Below, piece by piece: positions 27,502-38,650 of a stretch of DNA of 64,000 bases. The position numbers and the translations under genes are program-made. The first letter of the stretch is position 1; each line of letters begins with the position of its first letter. Source of the DNA: Acidobacteriota bacterium (GTDB taxonomy: Bacteria > Acidobacteriota > Terriglobia > UBA7540); the NCBI GenBank assembly GCA_004298155.1, contig SCRD01000020.1:25559-89558 (forward strand), in the 5' to 3' direction. A model generated the notes under the pieces. That model was not told where the DNA came from. It saw only the letters and a program-made list of their open reading frames with translations, and did no database searches.

Positions 27502-27569
27502 GTAGGCTAGGGAAGGTCCGCCCGAAATCTTCGTCAACGCCCGCAAGTATTCGTTACCGGCGGTAATCT

Positions 27570-28556
27570 ATGCTCAAGGACAGTTACGGCCGCGACATCC
27601 ACGACCTGAGAATCTCCGTGACGGACCGCTGTAACTTCCGATGCGTTTACTGCAAGTCGGCCGACCCAAAAAACTATTTTCCCCACAAGAACCTGCTCGA
27701 CTGGGATGAGTTCCTGCGCCTGGCGCGCATTATGGCCGGGCTTGGCATCAGGAAAATCCGGGTGACCGGGGGTGAGCCGCTATTGCGCTCCGGCATCGTG
27801 GATTTCCTCTCGCAACTTAGCCAGGTTGACGGCATCCAGGACCTCGCGCTGACGACCAATGGATATCTCCTGGCCGAGATGGCCTCAGACCTGGCGCGGG
27901 CGGGAGTGCGCCGTGTGAACGTGAGCATGGATTCCTCCCATCCGGAACGGTTTGCGGCTATTACGCGCACCCCAGGGTCCTATGAGCGCGTGCTGAAAGG
28001 CGTAGACGCTGCCCTCGAAGCGGGACTGAATCCGGTGAAAGTGAATGTAGTGCTGGTCCGTGGATTCAACGAGAGCGAGATAGTGGGTTTCGCGGAGCTT
28101 GCCAGGACAAAGAACCTGATTGTCCGGTTCATCGAATTCATGCCACTCGATGCCGACCACGCGTGGGACCGTTCGCTGGTGGTGACGGCGCGTGAGATTT
28201 TTGAGACAATCCATCCCGTATTTCCTCTGGCCGAAGTGCCACGCCACGAAGCGAGCGAGACAGCCCTGCGCTATCGGTTCAAGGATGGGAAAGGGGAAAT
28301 CGGCGTTGTCGCCCCCGTTTCAATTCCATTTTGCGGCCAGTGCAGCCGCATCCGCCTGACGGCTGACGGCAAGCTGAGAACGTGCCTGTTTTCGCTGGAG
28401 GAATATGACCTGGGAGGCCTGCTGCGCAACGGCGCTCCAGACTCCGCGATCGAGGAATATATCCGATCCGTCGTTTATCGAAAAGAGCCGGGCCATCGAA
28501 TCAACGAGCCGGGCTTTGTTCAGCCGTCGAGGACGATGGTTTACATTGGAGGATAA
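27570..28556 (+). CDS. moaA: GTP 3',8-cyclase MoaA
   Basis: The 328-residue radical SAM enzyme converts GTP into the cyclic precursor of molybdopterin. The N-terminal cluster motif CNFRCVYC is at residues 22-29, TGGEPLLR follows, and the C-terminal auxiliary cluster is held by FCGQCSRIRLTADGKLRTC, the diagnostic C-x2-C-x13-C of MoaA. The extreme C-terminus ends in GG, as required for function. No other moa or moe gene is adjacent. It sits behind a candidate Moco riboswitch and supplies cofactor for molybdoenzymes such as the IorAB-like pair in this window. Confidence 0.95.
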   Translation: MLKDSYGRDIHDLRISVTDRCNFRCVYCKSADPKNYFPHKNLLDWDEFLRLARIMAGLGIRKIRVTGGEPLLRSGIVDFLSQLSQVDGIQDLALTTNGYLLAEMASDLARAGVRRVNVSMDSSHPERFAAITRTPGSYERVLKGVDAALEAGLNPVKVNVVLVRGFNESEIVGFAELARTKNLIVRFIEFMPLDADHAWDRSLVVTAREIFETIHPVFPLAEVPRHEASETALRYRFKDGKGEIGVVAPVSIPFCGQCSRIRLTADGKLRTCLFSLEEYDLGGLLRNGAPDSAIEEYIRSVVYRKEPGHRINEPGFVQPSRTMVYIGG

Positions 28557-28644
28557 GTGCTGCAGTGGGCCCGCGCTACGCTTTTAGGGCGCACGTTCAC
28601 TCACGGGTTACAGGGTGATAAAATATGATTCGGGCGGGTTTTAT

Positions 28645-29739
28645 ATGGCGACAAGCACTTTAAGTTTATTACCGGAAAATTACGTTGAACTGTCTGAGCA
28701 GGAATTAGAGGACCGCATCGCGCAGGCCAAGGCGGCCCTGGGCCCGCGGGTGGTCATTCTCGGACATCATTATCAGCGGGACGAGGTCGTCAAATACGCG
28801 GATTACCTCGGCGATTCACTCAAGCTTTCACGCCTGGCTGCCAGCCGCAAGGAAGCTGAATATATTGTGTTTTGCGGGGTCCACTTCATGGCGGAAAGCG
28901 CGGACATCCTGCGCAACGAGCACCAGGTGGTGATTCTTCCTGATCTGAAGGCGGGCTGCTCAATGGCAGACATGGCGGACCTGGAGCAGGTGGAGGTCTG
29001 CTGGGAAGCCGTTACCAGCGAAACGGAAGGCAAAGTTGTTCCCGTTACCTACATCAATTCCACGGCGGCCATCAAGGAGTTTGTGGGCCGTCACGGTGGC
29101 GCAGTCTGCACGTCATCCAATGCGCTGAAGGTGATGACATGGGCCTTCGAACGCGGGGAGAAGGGCCTTTTTATCCCCGATGAGCACCTGGGAAGAAACA
29201 CCGCTTATCGCATGGGTATCCCCCTCGATGAGATGGCGGTGTGGGACCCGCATGAAGAAATGGGTGGGCTGACGGTTGACGAGATCCGGCATGCTCGTGT
29301 GATTCTGTGGAAAGGCCATTGTTCGGTCCACCAGCGCTTTCTGCCTCAGCACGTGGACGGCGCGCGGAAAGATTATCCGGGCATCCGGGTTATTGTCCAT
29401 CCGGAATGCCGTTGGGACGTTTGCGAGATGGCTGATGAAGTTGGCTCGACGGAATTCATCATCAGGAAAATTGGGGAAGGCGGGCCGGGAAGCAAGTTTG
29501 CAGTCGGAACGGAGATCCACCTGGTGAAGCGGCTGGCGCAGGAACATCCCGACCGGTTTGTGGTCTCGTTGGACGATTGCGGGTGCCTGTGCAGTACTAT
29601 GTATCGTATATCGCCGCAGCACCTGTGCTGGGTGCTTGAGAGCCTCGTCGCCGGACAGGTGGTGAGCCAGGTCCGGGTGGATGAAGAAACGCGCCGCTGG
29701 GCGCATCTGGCCCTCGACCGGATGCTGGAAATTGTGTAG
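28645..29739 (+). CDS. nadA: Quinolinate synthase NadA
   Basis: The 364-residue protein condenses iminoaspartate with dihydroxyacetone phosphate to quinolinate, a step of de novo NAD synthesis. Conserved features are VVILGHHYQRDEVV, FCGVHFMAESA, HPECRWDVC and DDCGCLCSTM, which carry the three cluster cysteines of the [4Fe-4S] enzyme. The start at 28645 (MATSTLSL) is preferred because a GATAAAAT -10-like box lies just before an earlier in-frame start at 28615. No nadB or nadC is adjacent. NadA, the DUF2203 protein and ThiC run in series on this strand. Confidence 0.94.
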   Translation: MATSTLSLLPENYVELSEQELEDRIAQAKAALGPRVVILGHHYQRDEVVKYADYLGDSLKLSRLAASRKEAEYIVFCGVHFMAESADILRNEHQVVILPDLKAGCSMADMADLEQVEVCWEAVTSETEGKVVPVTYINSTAAIKEFVGRHGGAVCTSSNALKVMTWAFERGEKGLFIPDEHLGRNTAYRMGIPLDEMAVWDPHEEMGGLTVDEIRHARVILWKGHCSVHQRFLPQHVDGARKDYPGIRVIVHPECRWDVCEMADEVGSTEFIIRKIGEGGPGSKFAVGTEIHLVKRLAQEHPDRFVVSLDDCGCLCSTMYRISPQHLCWVLESLVAGQVVSQVRVDEETRRWAHLALDRMLEIV

Positions 29740-29824
29740 TGATGCCGTGGGTGTGAAGTCTGCGGAGAAAAAAAGAGTAGACAAAAAAGGGGCCGCCGCC
29801 GATTCTAACGGTGAGCGTGCGAAT

Positions 29825-31728
<1,904 letters not shown>

Positions 31729-31785
31729 TTCCGGAGGATCATTTCCCCCCAAGATAAGTAGCGGACCAGCGTGGCGGTGCAAGGA

Positions 31786-32661
31786 TTACCATCCGCGCAA
31801 ATAGAGCGCCATGACAAAGACGGATACCGCAAGACAGTAAATTCCAAACCAATACCAGCGTCCTTGCTCCAGCCAATGGGAAAGCCATTTAAGGGCCAGC
31901 AGCCCGGCTATGAAAGCGCACACCATTCCCAGGAGGCTGGGTGCCAGGGCCGAGGCCAGGTTGAGATGTATTCCTGCGAGAGCGTCGGCGCGCAACAGCC
32001 GGTGAAATTCGCGGGCAACCGCCAAGGGTGTTATAGCCACCACAATGGCGAAGCTGAATGATTCCACCTGTCTGCGACCCCCGCCGGCCAGCAGGCCGCC
32101 TGAGATGGTGGATCCGGAGCGGGAAAATCCCCGAAAAGGTATGGCGACACCCTGCAGGATCCCCATGATGATGGCCTGCGGCCAACTAACTTCGCGCGGA
32201 CGTTCTCCCGCCTGGTTGAGGGGGTTGCGCGCCTCACGCAAACCGGCCCAGAGGATCAGGAGGCCGGCGGCAGCGAGTGCCGGAGAAATCCAGTTAAGCT
32301 TATTGAACAGGGTTTCGATCTCGGCGGCATGCGTACCTTGTTTCAACACTTGCCCAACCAGCACCATCAGTGGGAACGCTATGATGCCGCTCAGGAAACA
32401 GGCCACGAAAACCATGCTCACAAACCGCCAAAAAGCTGCCCAGGATGAAAAGAAGGTGTCCACCCACTGTCGCCAGAAATAAATGATTACGGCGAACATG
32501 GTGCCCGTATGCAGCATCACCAACAGCAGGGCGTTGGCCGGAGTGGACATGTTTTCATGGAGCAGTTTGGCGACGACAATCACGTGGGCCGAACTGGAAA
32601 TTGGAAGGAGTTCCGCCAGCCCCTGGACTGCGGAGAGAATCACCACGTAAACCCAGTGCAT
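31786..32661 (-). CDS. uppP: Undecaprenyl-diphosphatase UppP (BacA)
   Basis: This 291-residue integral membrane protein has the two UppP signatures: the N-terminal GLAELLPISSSAHVIV, with the catalytic Glu-rich loop, and the later PFRGFSRSGSTISGG (PGxSRSxxT motif, here RGFSRSGST). It removes a phosphate from undecaprenyl diphosphate to recycle the lipid carrier of cell-wall synthesis and confers bacitracin tolerance. About eight membrane segments are visible. It ends close to thiC in convergent orientation. Confidence 0.93.
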   Translation of the reverse strand: MHWVYVVILSAVQGLAELLPISSSAHVIVVAKLLHENMSTPANALLLVMLHTGTMFAVIIYFWRQWVDTFFSSWAAFWRFVSMVFVACFLSGIIAFPLMVLVGQVLKQGTHAAEIETLFNKLNWISPALAAAGLLILWAGLREARNPLNQAGERPREVSWPQAIIMGILQGVAIPFRGFSRSGSTISGGLLAGGGRRQVESFSFAIVVAITPLAVAREFHRLLRADALAGIHLNLASALAPSLLGMVCAFIAGLLALKWLSHWLEQGRWYWFGIYCLAVSVFVMALYLRGW

Positions 32662-32700
32662 GGATGTGTGTCCTTCCCGGTGGACGCTTTGAAGGAGTTC

Positions 32701-33441
32701 TCAGGCCTGTTCCCCAGCCAGTGAGCCTGCCTTGCGGGCGTTTCCAATTGTCCGGACCTGGTGGGCCCGTCTGTCCCTGAATCTTTGGCGGCAGGTGAAT
32801 ACATACGCAGGCGGCAGGTTGCGCCAGACGGTGCGGCACTGGATGGAGCCAAAATACTCGCGCAGGAACGGCAGAGAAGAATGTCGCAGGGCTTTTCCGT
32901 TCTCCCAACGCATGCCATGCACGTACTGGTACTGAGTGTAGACGCTTCTTTCGTCCATGAAAGGAGCGAGGGCCTCTTGCAGAATACGCTGGCGGTGGTC
33001 TGGCATAAACCTGAGCGAGAGGGAAGAGATCACGGCGTCAATTCGTATCAAACCACGCTGGCGCAATTCATCTCCAAGATTTTCTGCCGGCGTGTTCAGC
33101 AGCACCAGGCGGGGGTCGGAAAAACGCTTCTCCATATGGCTGATGAATTCCGGATTGATTTCAAACGCCAGGAGAGTGGCCCGCGCAGGAAGAGCTTCCA
33201 GGAGGACCCGTGTGATGGCGCCGGTGCCTGCTCCAAGTTCGACCACGGTCCTCGCTTCGTTGATGGACAGGCCTTCCAGCATAGCGCGGGCCAGGTGGCG
33301 CGAACTCGGAGCGACAGATGCGATATTCTGAAAATCGCTTGCGGCTTCCAGAGCAAACGTCTTGAAGCTTTGGACTCCCTTCATTGCTTCAGCAAGTGAA
33401 CTCTTGTATGCCGCGATATTCTTTATCAAGATTTCAATCAT
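32701..33441 (-). CDS. Class I SAM methyltransferase, phospholipid N-methyltransferase-like
   Basis: The 246-residue protein begins MIEILIKNIAAYKSSLAEAM. Its Rossmann motif I is VVELGAGTGAITRVLLEAL, then LLAFEINPEFISHM, and AVISSLSLRFMPDHRQRIL follows as motif IV. SSRHLARAMLEG before motif I is typical of the PmtA-like/rRNA-dimethylase-like group that methylates phosphatidylethanolamine. The open frame continues upstream for another 131 codons without family resemblance. The start at 33441 has AGAAGAGC upstream. It is immediately downstream of no other gene on its strand, and uppP follows it. A substrate cannot be assigned with certainty. Confidence 0.75.
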   Translation of the reverse strand: MIEILIKNIAAYKSSLAEAMKGVQSFKTFALEAASDFQNIASVAPSSRHLARAMLEGLSINEARTVVELGAGTGAITRVLLEALPARATLLAFEINPEFISHMEKRFSDPRLVLLNTPAENLGDELRQRGLIRIDAVISSLSLRFMPDHRQRILQEALAPFMDERSVYTQYQYVHGMRWENGKALRHSSLPFLREYFGSIQCRTVWRNLPPAYVFTCRQRFRDRRAHQVRTIGNARKAGSLAGEQA

Positions 33442-33744
33442 CTTCAGCTCTTCTCTGTTCAACCTTCTCCATGTTTTCGCCAGATGACGGCGTTCCTGCT
33501 CCCAGGCTGAAACATGATACCACCTGATGGGTTGATCTTGGCAACCCGGCTCCAGAAATCTTCCGCTCACACACGGCTGGTGGTTATAATCGGCATTCTG
33601 CCCAGGGCGTGTGAGATGGGCCGGGGGAATATCCCATTCCACTATACGCGGGTGTGACGGCCGCAACCGGGACCGGGCGTTAGAGGTGCAGAAGCCACCC
33701 TGCCCTAAGACATCATTTACATATACGTTTGTCGAAAGGTGCAT

Positions 33745-34461
33745 ATGACGGATAACACAGCCGAAATTAAAGTTCGCAACGAATTTAACCAGTGGGCAGC
33801 AGCCGGCCGCGGTGAGGAGATGGAGGACCATCACCTTCCCATCACTGAGCCTGTGCTGCAGTTGATGGACCTGAAGCCGGATGACCGTTTATTGGATGTT
33901 GGCTGCGGCAGCGGATGGCTCTGCCGCCGGATTGCTCGGCTGGTTCCAGAAGGCCAGGTTGTGGGCATTGATATTTCTCCAGAGATGGTCCGGCGCGCCC
34001 TTGCCACCATTGGCGGATACGCCAATCTCAATTTCATGGAAGGTACTGCCGATAGAGTCCCGTGTGAAAGCGAATCCTTCAGTAAGATCATTTCGGTTGA
34101 GTCTGCATATTACTGGCCGGATCCTGCAGCATGCTTGAGGGACATGTTTCGGGTCCTTGCCAAAGGCGGTAACGCTTGGATTCTCATCAATTATTACCTC
34201 GAGAATCAGTACGCGCACCAGTGGGGCCCGATCGTCAACATCCCCACGCACCTGCTTTCAGCCGACCAATGGATGGCCCTCTACTGCGACGCGGGATTTG
34301 TAGATGTTCAGTTTCGGCAGATTCCTGATCCAACACCTGTTGCTGACACCTATACGGGCCGATGGTTTCGAGACGCCGAGCAGATGAGGAAGTTCCATCA
34401 GGTCGGAGCTCTTCTGGTCTATGGAACGAAGCCGAAAACGCCAATTGCCGGGAGGTCGTAA
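33745..34461 (+). CDS. Class I SAM-dependent methyltransferase
   Basis: The 238-residue protein has motif I LLDVGCGSGWLCRRIA, motif II VVGIDISPEMVRRA, NLNFMEGTADRVP and FSKIISVESAYYWPDP, the pattern of UbiE/COQ5-like small-molecule methyltransferases (Methyltransf_11). The ATG at 33745 lies seven bases after GAAAGG. A GTG two codons earlier is less likely. Its last 41 bases overlap the first possible start of the next, membrane-protein gene, which suggests coupled expression. The methyl acceptor is unknown. Confidence 0.82.
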   Translation: MTDNTAEIKVRNEFNQWAAAGRGEEMEDHHLPITEPVLQLMDLKPDDRLLDVGCGSGWLCRRIARLVPEGQVVGIDISPEMVRRALATIGGYANLNFMEGTADRVPCESESFSKIISVESAYYWPDPAACLRDMFRVLAKGGNAWILINYYLENQYAHQWGPIVNIPTHLLSADQWMALYCDAGFVDVQFRQIPDPTPVADTYTGRWFRDAEQMRKFHQVGALLVYGTKPKTPIAGRS

Positions 34462-36292
34462 AGGCAGGAACGTGGGCCGCTCGGTCACCCTTGCATGGGC
34501 CGGCAGTCGGAGTTTTCCATTGTTCGATAAATTGAGCCAGCGGATCGTAAGGCATCGCCTTCTCGCGGGCGCGATTCTGACAGTTGCCACGTTTGCTGTT
34601 TTCTCGGGCTCACTGGCCAATGGCTTTGTCTACGACGACAATCCACAAATCCTTCAGAACGCATTCATCCTGAATTCCAGCCTCTGGAAACAGATCTTTA
34701 CCGGCTCGGTCTGGTCGTTTCTAGGCGGCAAGACAAATTTCTACCGCCCGCTGCAGTTTGCCTGTTACTGGATTCTGTACCGTATTGCTGGGCCGAACCC
34801 GGCGGCGTTTCACCTTCTGAATCTGCTGGCCTATGCCGGTTCGGCGTGGCTGGTTTATCGATTGGCACGACAGCTTATCAACTTGGAAGTCGTTGCAGTC
34901 GCCGGTGCTATGCTCTGGGCGGTGCACCCCGTCCACGTGGAGGCCGTAGCCTGGATTTCTGCACTGCCTGACGTTGGCTTTACATTTTTGACCCTGCTGG
35001 CGCTTCTGTGTTTTGTGCATGCTGAGCAGGGCTGCCGGAAACGCCGCCCGTATCATCTGCTCGCAGCGCTCTCCTACTTCGTCGCCCTGTTTTTTAAGGA
35101 AATGGCGCTTGGCCTCCCGCTCCTGCTGCTGGCTTACTGGTTCTTCCTGGGCAAATCGGAAAGCTGGGCTCGGCGCGCGCTTCGCTGGCTGCCCTATTTG
35201 GCATCAACGGTCGTTTATTTGGGTGTGCGGCACCTGGCACTGGGTTATTTCACACAGGGCAGGCATTTCTGGAATTTTTCACCGCGCGTTGCTGAGGCGG
35301 CTTTTGGATTGCTGGGGCAAAACACAAGAATTTTGTTCTGGCCCACTCACTTGAGCGTCTTTCGGATGTTTTACCTGGGACCGAGCTTGCATTCACCCTG
35401 GCCCTGGATCTCTTTGCTGTGCCTGGGCGGAACTTTCTGGCTGCGAAAGCGGGAGCCCTTGCTTGCCTTCCTGATCGCCTGGTGGCCGGTAACGCTACTG
35501 CCGGTGCTGGACATTCGCCAGCTCAGCTTTCCCCTGTTGGCAGACCGTTTTCTTTACTTCCCATCGGTCGGTCCATGTCTGGCTGTCGCCTATTTCCTGC
35601 TCGGTTGGCTTCCGCGGCGGGCGCCGCAGAAAATCGTGGTTTGGGCTTCAGGGTGTGTCCTGGGCCTGGCGATGGCCTTTTGCGCTGGCGAGACTTTGCA
35701 TGCCATTCCCCGCTGGCGTGACAACAATACGCTCATCCATTACTCGCTGATCCAATCACCCGATTCACCATTGCTGCACATGGCCCGGGGGGTCGTGCTC
35801 GAATACGAGCACGGCGACTTAAAGGGCGCGCTGAAAGAATATGACAGCGCCAGACGATTGAATCAGAGGAGTTCGTGGCCATTGAATCTGGACCACGATT
35901 ACTACCTCGCCGTAGGGCGGATTGCCATGCGAACAGGAAAAAGGGAGGATGCTATCGAGGATTTCACGAAGGCACAGAACGCCGCGCCCGACAGTTCGCA
36001 GCCCAGTGACGCGCTGGGTGCTGTTTATTTTCCGCTGGGCGATTATGCCACGGCCGCAAAATACTTTGAACGGTCAGTGCGGGTGAACCCTCAGGATGTC
36101 ACAGCCCGCTTCTATCTGGGCACATGCTGGATGAAGCTCGGCGAATATCTACGCGCCGCCGCCGAATTCCATGCCGCCCGCAAGATTGTGCCGGACTACT
36201 GGCAGGCTTACCAGGCTGAAGCTCGCGCGCTTGAAGCGGCTGGAGAGTCCGCTGCTGCCCGGCAGGTTCGCAATGAAATCAAGGGAATGTAG
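34421..36292 (+). CDS. TMTC-like multi-spanning membrane protein with C-terminal TPR repeats
   Basis: Up to 623 residues. Membrane helices run from about residue 45 to 420 in the GT-C glycosyltransferase pattern. The acidic loop motif NGFVYDDNPQI sits after the first helix, and LLADRFLYFPSVG occurs in the style of the TMTC/O-mannosyltransferase-like family. TPR repeats fill about residues 440-610 (AIEDFTKAQNAAPDSSQ, AAKYFERSVRVNPQDVTARFYLGTC). The family transfers sugars from polyprenyl-linked donors to proteins outside the membrane, or remains uncharacterised. The start is uncertain: the ATG at 34421 overlaps the methyltransferase gene, and the first 35 residues look non-conserved. Confidence 0.78.
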   Translation: MERSRKRQLPGGRKGRNVGRSVTLAWAGSRSFPLFDKLSQRIVRHRLLAGAILTVATFAVFSGSLANGFVYDDNPQILQNAFILNSSLWKQIFTGSVWSFLGGKTNFYRPLQFACYWILYRIAGPNPAAFHLLNLLAYAGSAWLVYRLARQLINLEVVAVAGAMLWAVHPVHVEAVAWISALPDVGFTFLTLLALLCFVHAEQGCRKRRPYHLLAALSYFVALFFKEMALGLPLLLLAYWFFLGKSESWARRALRWLPYLASTVVYLGVRHLALGYFTQGRHFWNFSPRVAEAAFGLLGQNTRILFWPTHLSVFRMFYLGPSLHSPWPWISLLCLGGTFWLRKREPLLAFLIAWWPVTLLPVLDIRQLSFPLLADRFLYFPSVGPCLAVAYFLLGWLPRRAPQKIVVWASGCVLGLAMAFCAGETLHAIPRWRDNNTLIHYSLIQSPDSPLLHMARGVVLEYEHGDLKGALKEYDSARRLNQRSSWPLNLDHDYYLAVGRIAMRTGKREDAIEDFTKAQNAAPDSSQPSDALGAVYFPLGDYATAAKYFERSVRVNPQDVTARFYLGTCWMKLGEYLRAAAEFHAARKIVPDYWQAYQAEARALEAAGESAAARQVRNEIKGM

Positions 36293-36530
36293 CATCAGTT
36301 TGGATAGTGGAGCAAGCCTCTCCTCTGGCAGTATAATGAGGGCCGAATTCCGGGGGCCCAGGATATGAGTGTGCGACGGGACTGGCTGAAAAGACCGGCC
36401 TTTGGAAGAAAACGCAAGTTATAGTACTCTTGGCGGATCGGGCACAATCTACCGCAGCTTTTTCTGAAGATAATTCGACAATAAGATTAGGTACCGAGAA
36501 ACTTTCTGAATTGTAGAGGACGGGGGAACC

Positions 36531-36836
36531 ATGGCCGAATTTGTGAAAGTGGCGAAGTTGTCCGAACTGGATCCCGGAATTGCAAAAGCTGTCGAGGTCA
36601 ATGGCAAATCGATTGCCCTTTTTAACGTGAACGGAACGGTGTTTGCTACGGATAACACCTGCCTTCACCAGGGCGGGCCACTGGGAGAAGGCATGCTGGA
36701 GGGCGACGTGGTGACGTGCCCCTGGCACATGTGGCAGTATAACGTTTGCACAGGTCAAAACCTGGAAGACAGCATGCTGAAGCTGGAAACTTATCCCGTC
36801 CAGGTGGAGGGTGACGACATCAAGGTGGCCGTCTAG
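36531..36836 (+). CDS. Small Rieske [2Fe-2S] ferredoxin
   Basis: The 101-residue protein is a complete single Rieske domain with CLHQGGPLGEG and CPWHMWQYNVCTG as the C-x-H and C-x2-H cluster ligands. It resembles the NirD/biphenyl-dioxygenase ferredoxin group rather than the respiratory Rieske protein, and is a soluble electron carrier. A GAGGACGGGGG ribosome binding site precedes the start. The next gene on the strand is a cyclase-family hydrolase 68 bases downstream. No oxygenase or nitrite reductase partner is nearby, so the redox partner is unknown. A TATAAT box at about 36331 may belong to its promoter. Confidence 0.9.
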   Translation: MAEFVKVAKLSELDPGIAKAVEVNGKSIALFNVNGTVFATDNTCLHQGGPLGEGMLEGDVVTCPWHMWQYNVCTGQNLEDSMLKLETYPVQVEGDDIKVAV

Positions 36837-36904
36837 GATGGTTCCCGGCTGTCAAATGGCAGGATGTTGCTAACCCGTTCGCCAGCAATATGGGTGACAG
36901 TAAA

Positions 36905-37621
36905 ATGAGACTGGTTGATCTGACCCATACGTTGGACGGAGACTCTCCATACTGGCCGGAAGATAAACCTGGAAGCCCCTTCCATACAATTGTCGCCACC
37001 ACATACCCGAAAGACGGAAATTTCACGCGCAACTTCAGCATGCCAGAGCATCTTGGCACCCACATGGATGCTCCCGTCCACTTTGACCCTGAAGGTGAGG
37101 CCGTCGATCGCATCTCTGTCGAAAGGTTTTTCGCACCCGCTGTCGTAATCGATGTAAGTTCCGCAGCGACGCCAAATCCAGACTATCGGGTGACCGCTGA
37201 GGACATCAAGACCTGGGCTGAACGGAACGGAGTGTTTCCGCATGGCGCAGTCGTATTTTTTCGGACCGGCTGGGCTGCCCGTTGGCCATCGCAGGAGCAA
37301 TATATGAACGCCGACCTGCAAGGTCTTCTGCACTTTCCCGGATTGTCGCTGGAGGCGGCCCGATATCTCCTGGACCATGTGCAGCCGGTTGGAATTGGTA
37401 TCGACACGGCCAGCGTGGATTATGGCCCCTCGACCGATTTTCCGGTCCACAATCTCCTCATGCCGGCTGGAATTTATCACCTGGAGAGCGTGGCCAACCT
37501 CGACCAGTTGCCCGCGACCGGGTTCAGGGTTGTCGCCTTGCCTCTCAAGCTTGGGGGCGGCTCAGGGGCTCCGGTGCGGGTGGTCGCAGTGGTTCTCACG
37601 GAATCTGAAACTCATCACTGA
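36905..37621 (+). CDS. Cyclase family protein (kynurenine formamidase-like metal hydrolase)
   Basis: The 238-residue protein carries the cyclase-family metal motif HLGTHMDAPVHF (HxGTHxDxPxH), with the opening MRLVDLTHTLDGDSPYWP and the closing LPATGFRVVALPLKLGGGSGAPVR. Members hydrolyse N-formylkynurenine, isatin or other cyclic or amide substrates with zinc or manganese. I prefer the ATG at 36905 (GGGTGA seven bases upstream, natural family start) to the ATG at 36890. There are no other kynurenine-pathway genes nearby. mutM follows after five bases, so they are likely co-transcribed. Confidence 0.85.
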   Translation: MRLVDLTHTLDGDSPYWPEDKPGSPFHTIVATTYPKDGNFTRNFSMPEHLGTHMDAPVHFDPEGEAVDRISVERFFAPAVVIDVSSAATPNPDYRVTAEDIKTWAERNGVFPHGAVVFFRTGWAARWPSQEQYMNADLQGLLHFPGLSLEAARYLLDHVQPVGIGIDTASVDYGPSTDFPVHNLLMPAGIYHLESVANLDQLPATGFRVVALPLKLGGGSGAPVRVVAVVLTESETHH

Positions 37622-37626
37622 AACTT

Positions 37627-38487
37627 ATGCCTGAACTCCCGGAAGTTGAAACGGTTCTGCGTGGCCTCCGCAAGCGAGCCCTGCGCCGGCGCGTTATCCA
37701 GGTTAAGGTCCTGTACAAGGGCATAATCGCCGGTGATGTGGAAGACTTCATTTCGAGCATCGAAGGGAGAACCATAGTTGCCGCCCGGCGGAAAGGCAAA
37801 GTACTGGTTGTGGAGTTTGCGGGTTCCAGCACAACTGGAATGAACTACCTCATCCTCCGGCTGGGGATGACGGGACAAGTGACCATCCAGGCGGCTGACG
37901 CACCGCTCGAGCCTCACACGCACGTCCGGATGCTTTTCGAGGGCGGAACGGAAGAGTTGCGTTATCGCGATGTCCGCCGCTTTGGCCGGCTGCGCTGTTC
38001 GACACGCGAGGAACTCGACGCGCTGCTTAAGGGTCTCGGCCCGGACGCGCAACAAGCGACGGAAAAGGAATTCATGGAGGCCATGCGTGGGCGGCGCGGG
38101 GCCATCAAGAGCTGGCTGTTGAACCAACGGGGCGTTTCCGGCCTGGGAAATATTTATGCCGACGAGGCATTATTTGAAGCTGGCATTCATCCACTGGCCC
38201 AGCCTGACCATGTATCTCCGGCCTCCAGGCGCCGTCTATACCGCGCAGTGCAAAAAGTCCTCAAGCGTGCCGTCGATCTTCAGGGAACCACTTTTCGCGA
38301 TTACATTGACATCGAAGGCAGGGCGGGAAATTACCTTCAACGGCTGCGCGTTTACCAGAAAACCGGCAAGCCCTGCCCGCGCTGCGGAACATCCATCCAG
38401 CGCATCGTGATTGCAGGACGCAGCAGCCACTTTTGCCCCCGATGCCAGCGGCGTCCCAAGCAAACAGCCAAAATGCGTGGCCTGTAA
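37627..38487 (+). CDS. mutM: Formamidopyrimidine-DNA glycosylase
   Basis: The 286-residue enzyme removes 8-oxoguanine and formamidopyrimidines from DNA and cuts the abasic site. After Met removal the catalytic proline begins PELPEVETVLRGL. MLFEGGTEELRYRDVRRFG and the helix-two-turn-helix region RGVSGLGNIYADEALFEAGIHP are intact. The C-terminal zinc finger CPRCGTSIQRI...FCPRCQ is complete. It starts five bases after the cyclase gene stop. Confidence 0.95.
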   Translation: MPELPEVETVLRGLRKRALRRRVIQVKVLYKGIIAGDVEDFISSIEGRTIVAARRKGKVLVVEFAGSSTTGMNYLILRLGMTGQVTIQAADAPLEPHTHVRMLFEGGTEELRYRDVRRFGRLRCSTREELDALLKGLGPDAQQATEKEFMEAMRGRRGAIKSWLLNQRGVSGLGNIYADEALFEAGIHPLAQPDHVSPASRRRLYRAVQKVLKRAVDLQGTTFRDYIDIEGRAGNYLQRLRVYQKTGKPCPRCGTSIQRIVIAGRSSHFCPRCQRRPKQTAKMRGL

Positions 38488-38588
38488 AAGCCGGTCTTAA
38501 GTCGCTCCTGAAACGCGTCTACACGGGAGGTTTCTTTTTAGTACCAGTCTGGCTAATCTGGCGCGTTGTGGGCCCTGTTAGAATTCGG

Positions 38589-38617
38589 TTGCCATTCACA
38601 CGCGTATCCGTTATGGT
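38589..38617 (+). promoter_or_regulatory. Candidate sigma-70 promoter before comM
   Basis: TTGCCA (38589-38594) and TATGGT (38612-38617) are separated by exactly 17 bases, 34 bases before the comM start. The -10 box is only a moderate match. Confidence 0.35.
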
Positions 38618-38650
38618 AAGCAACTCCGCAGGAGACCTTCGAGGGCGGGC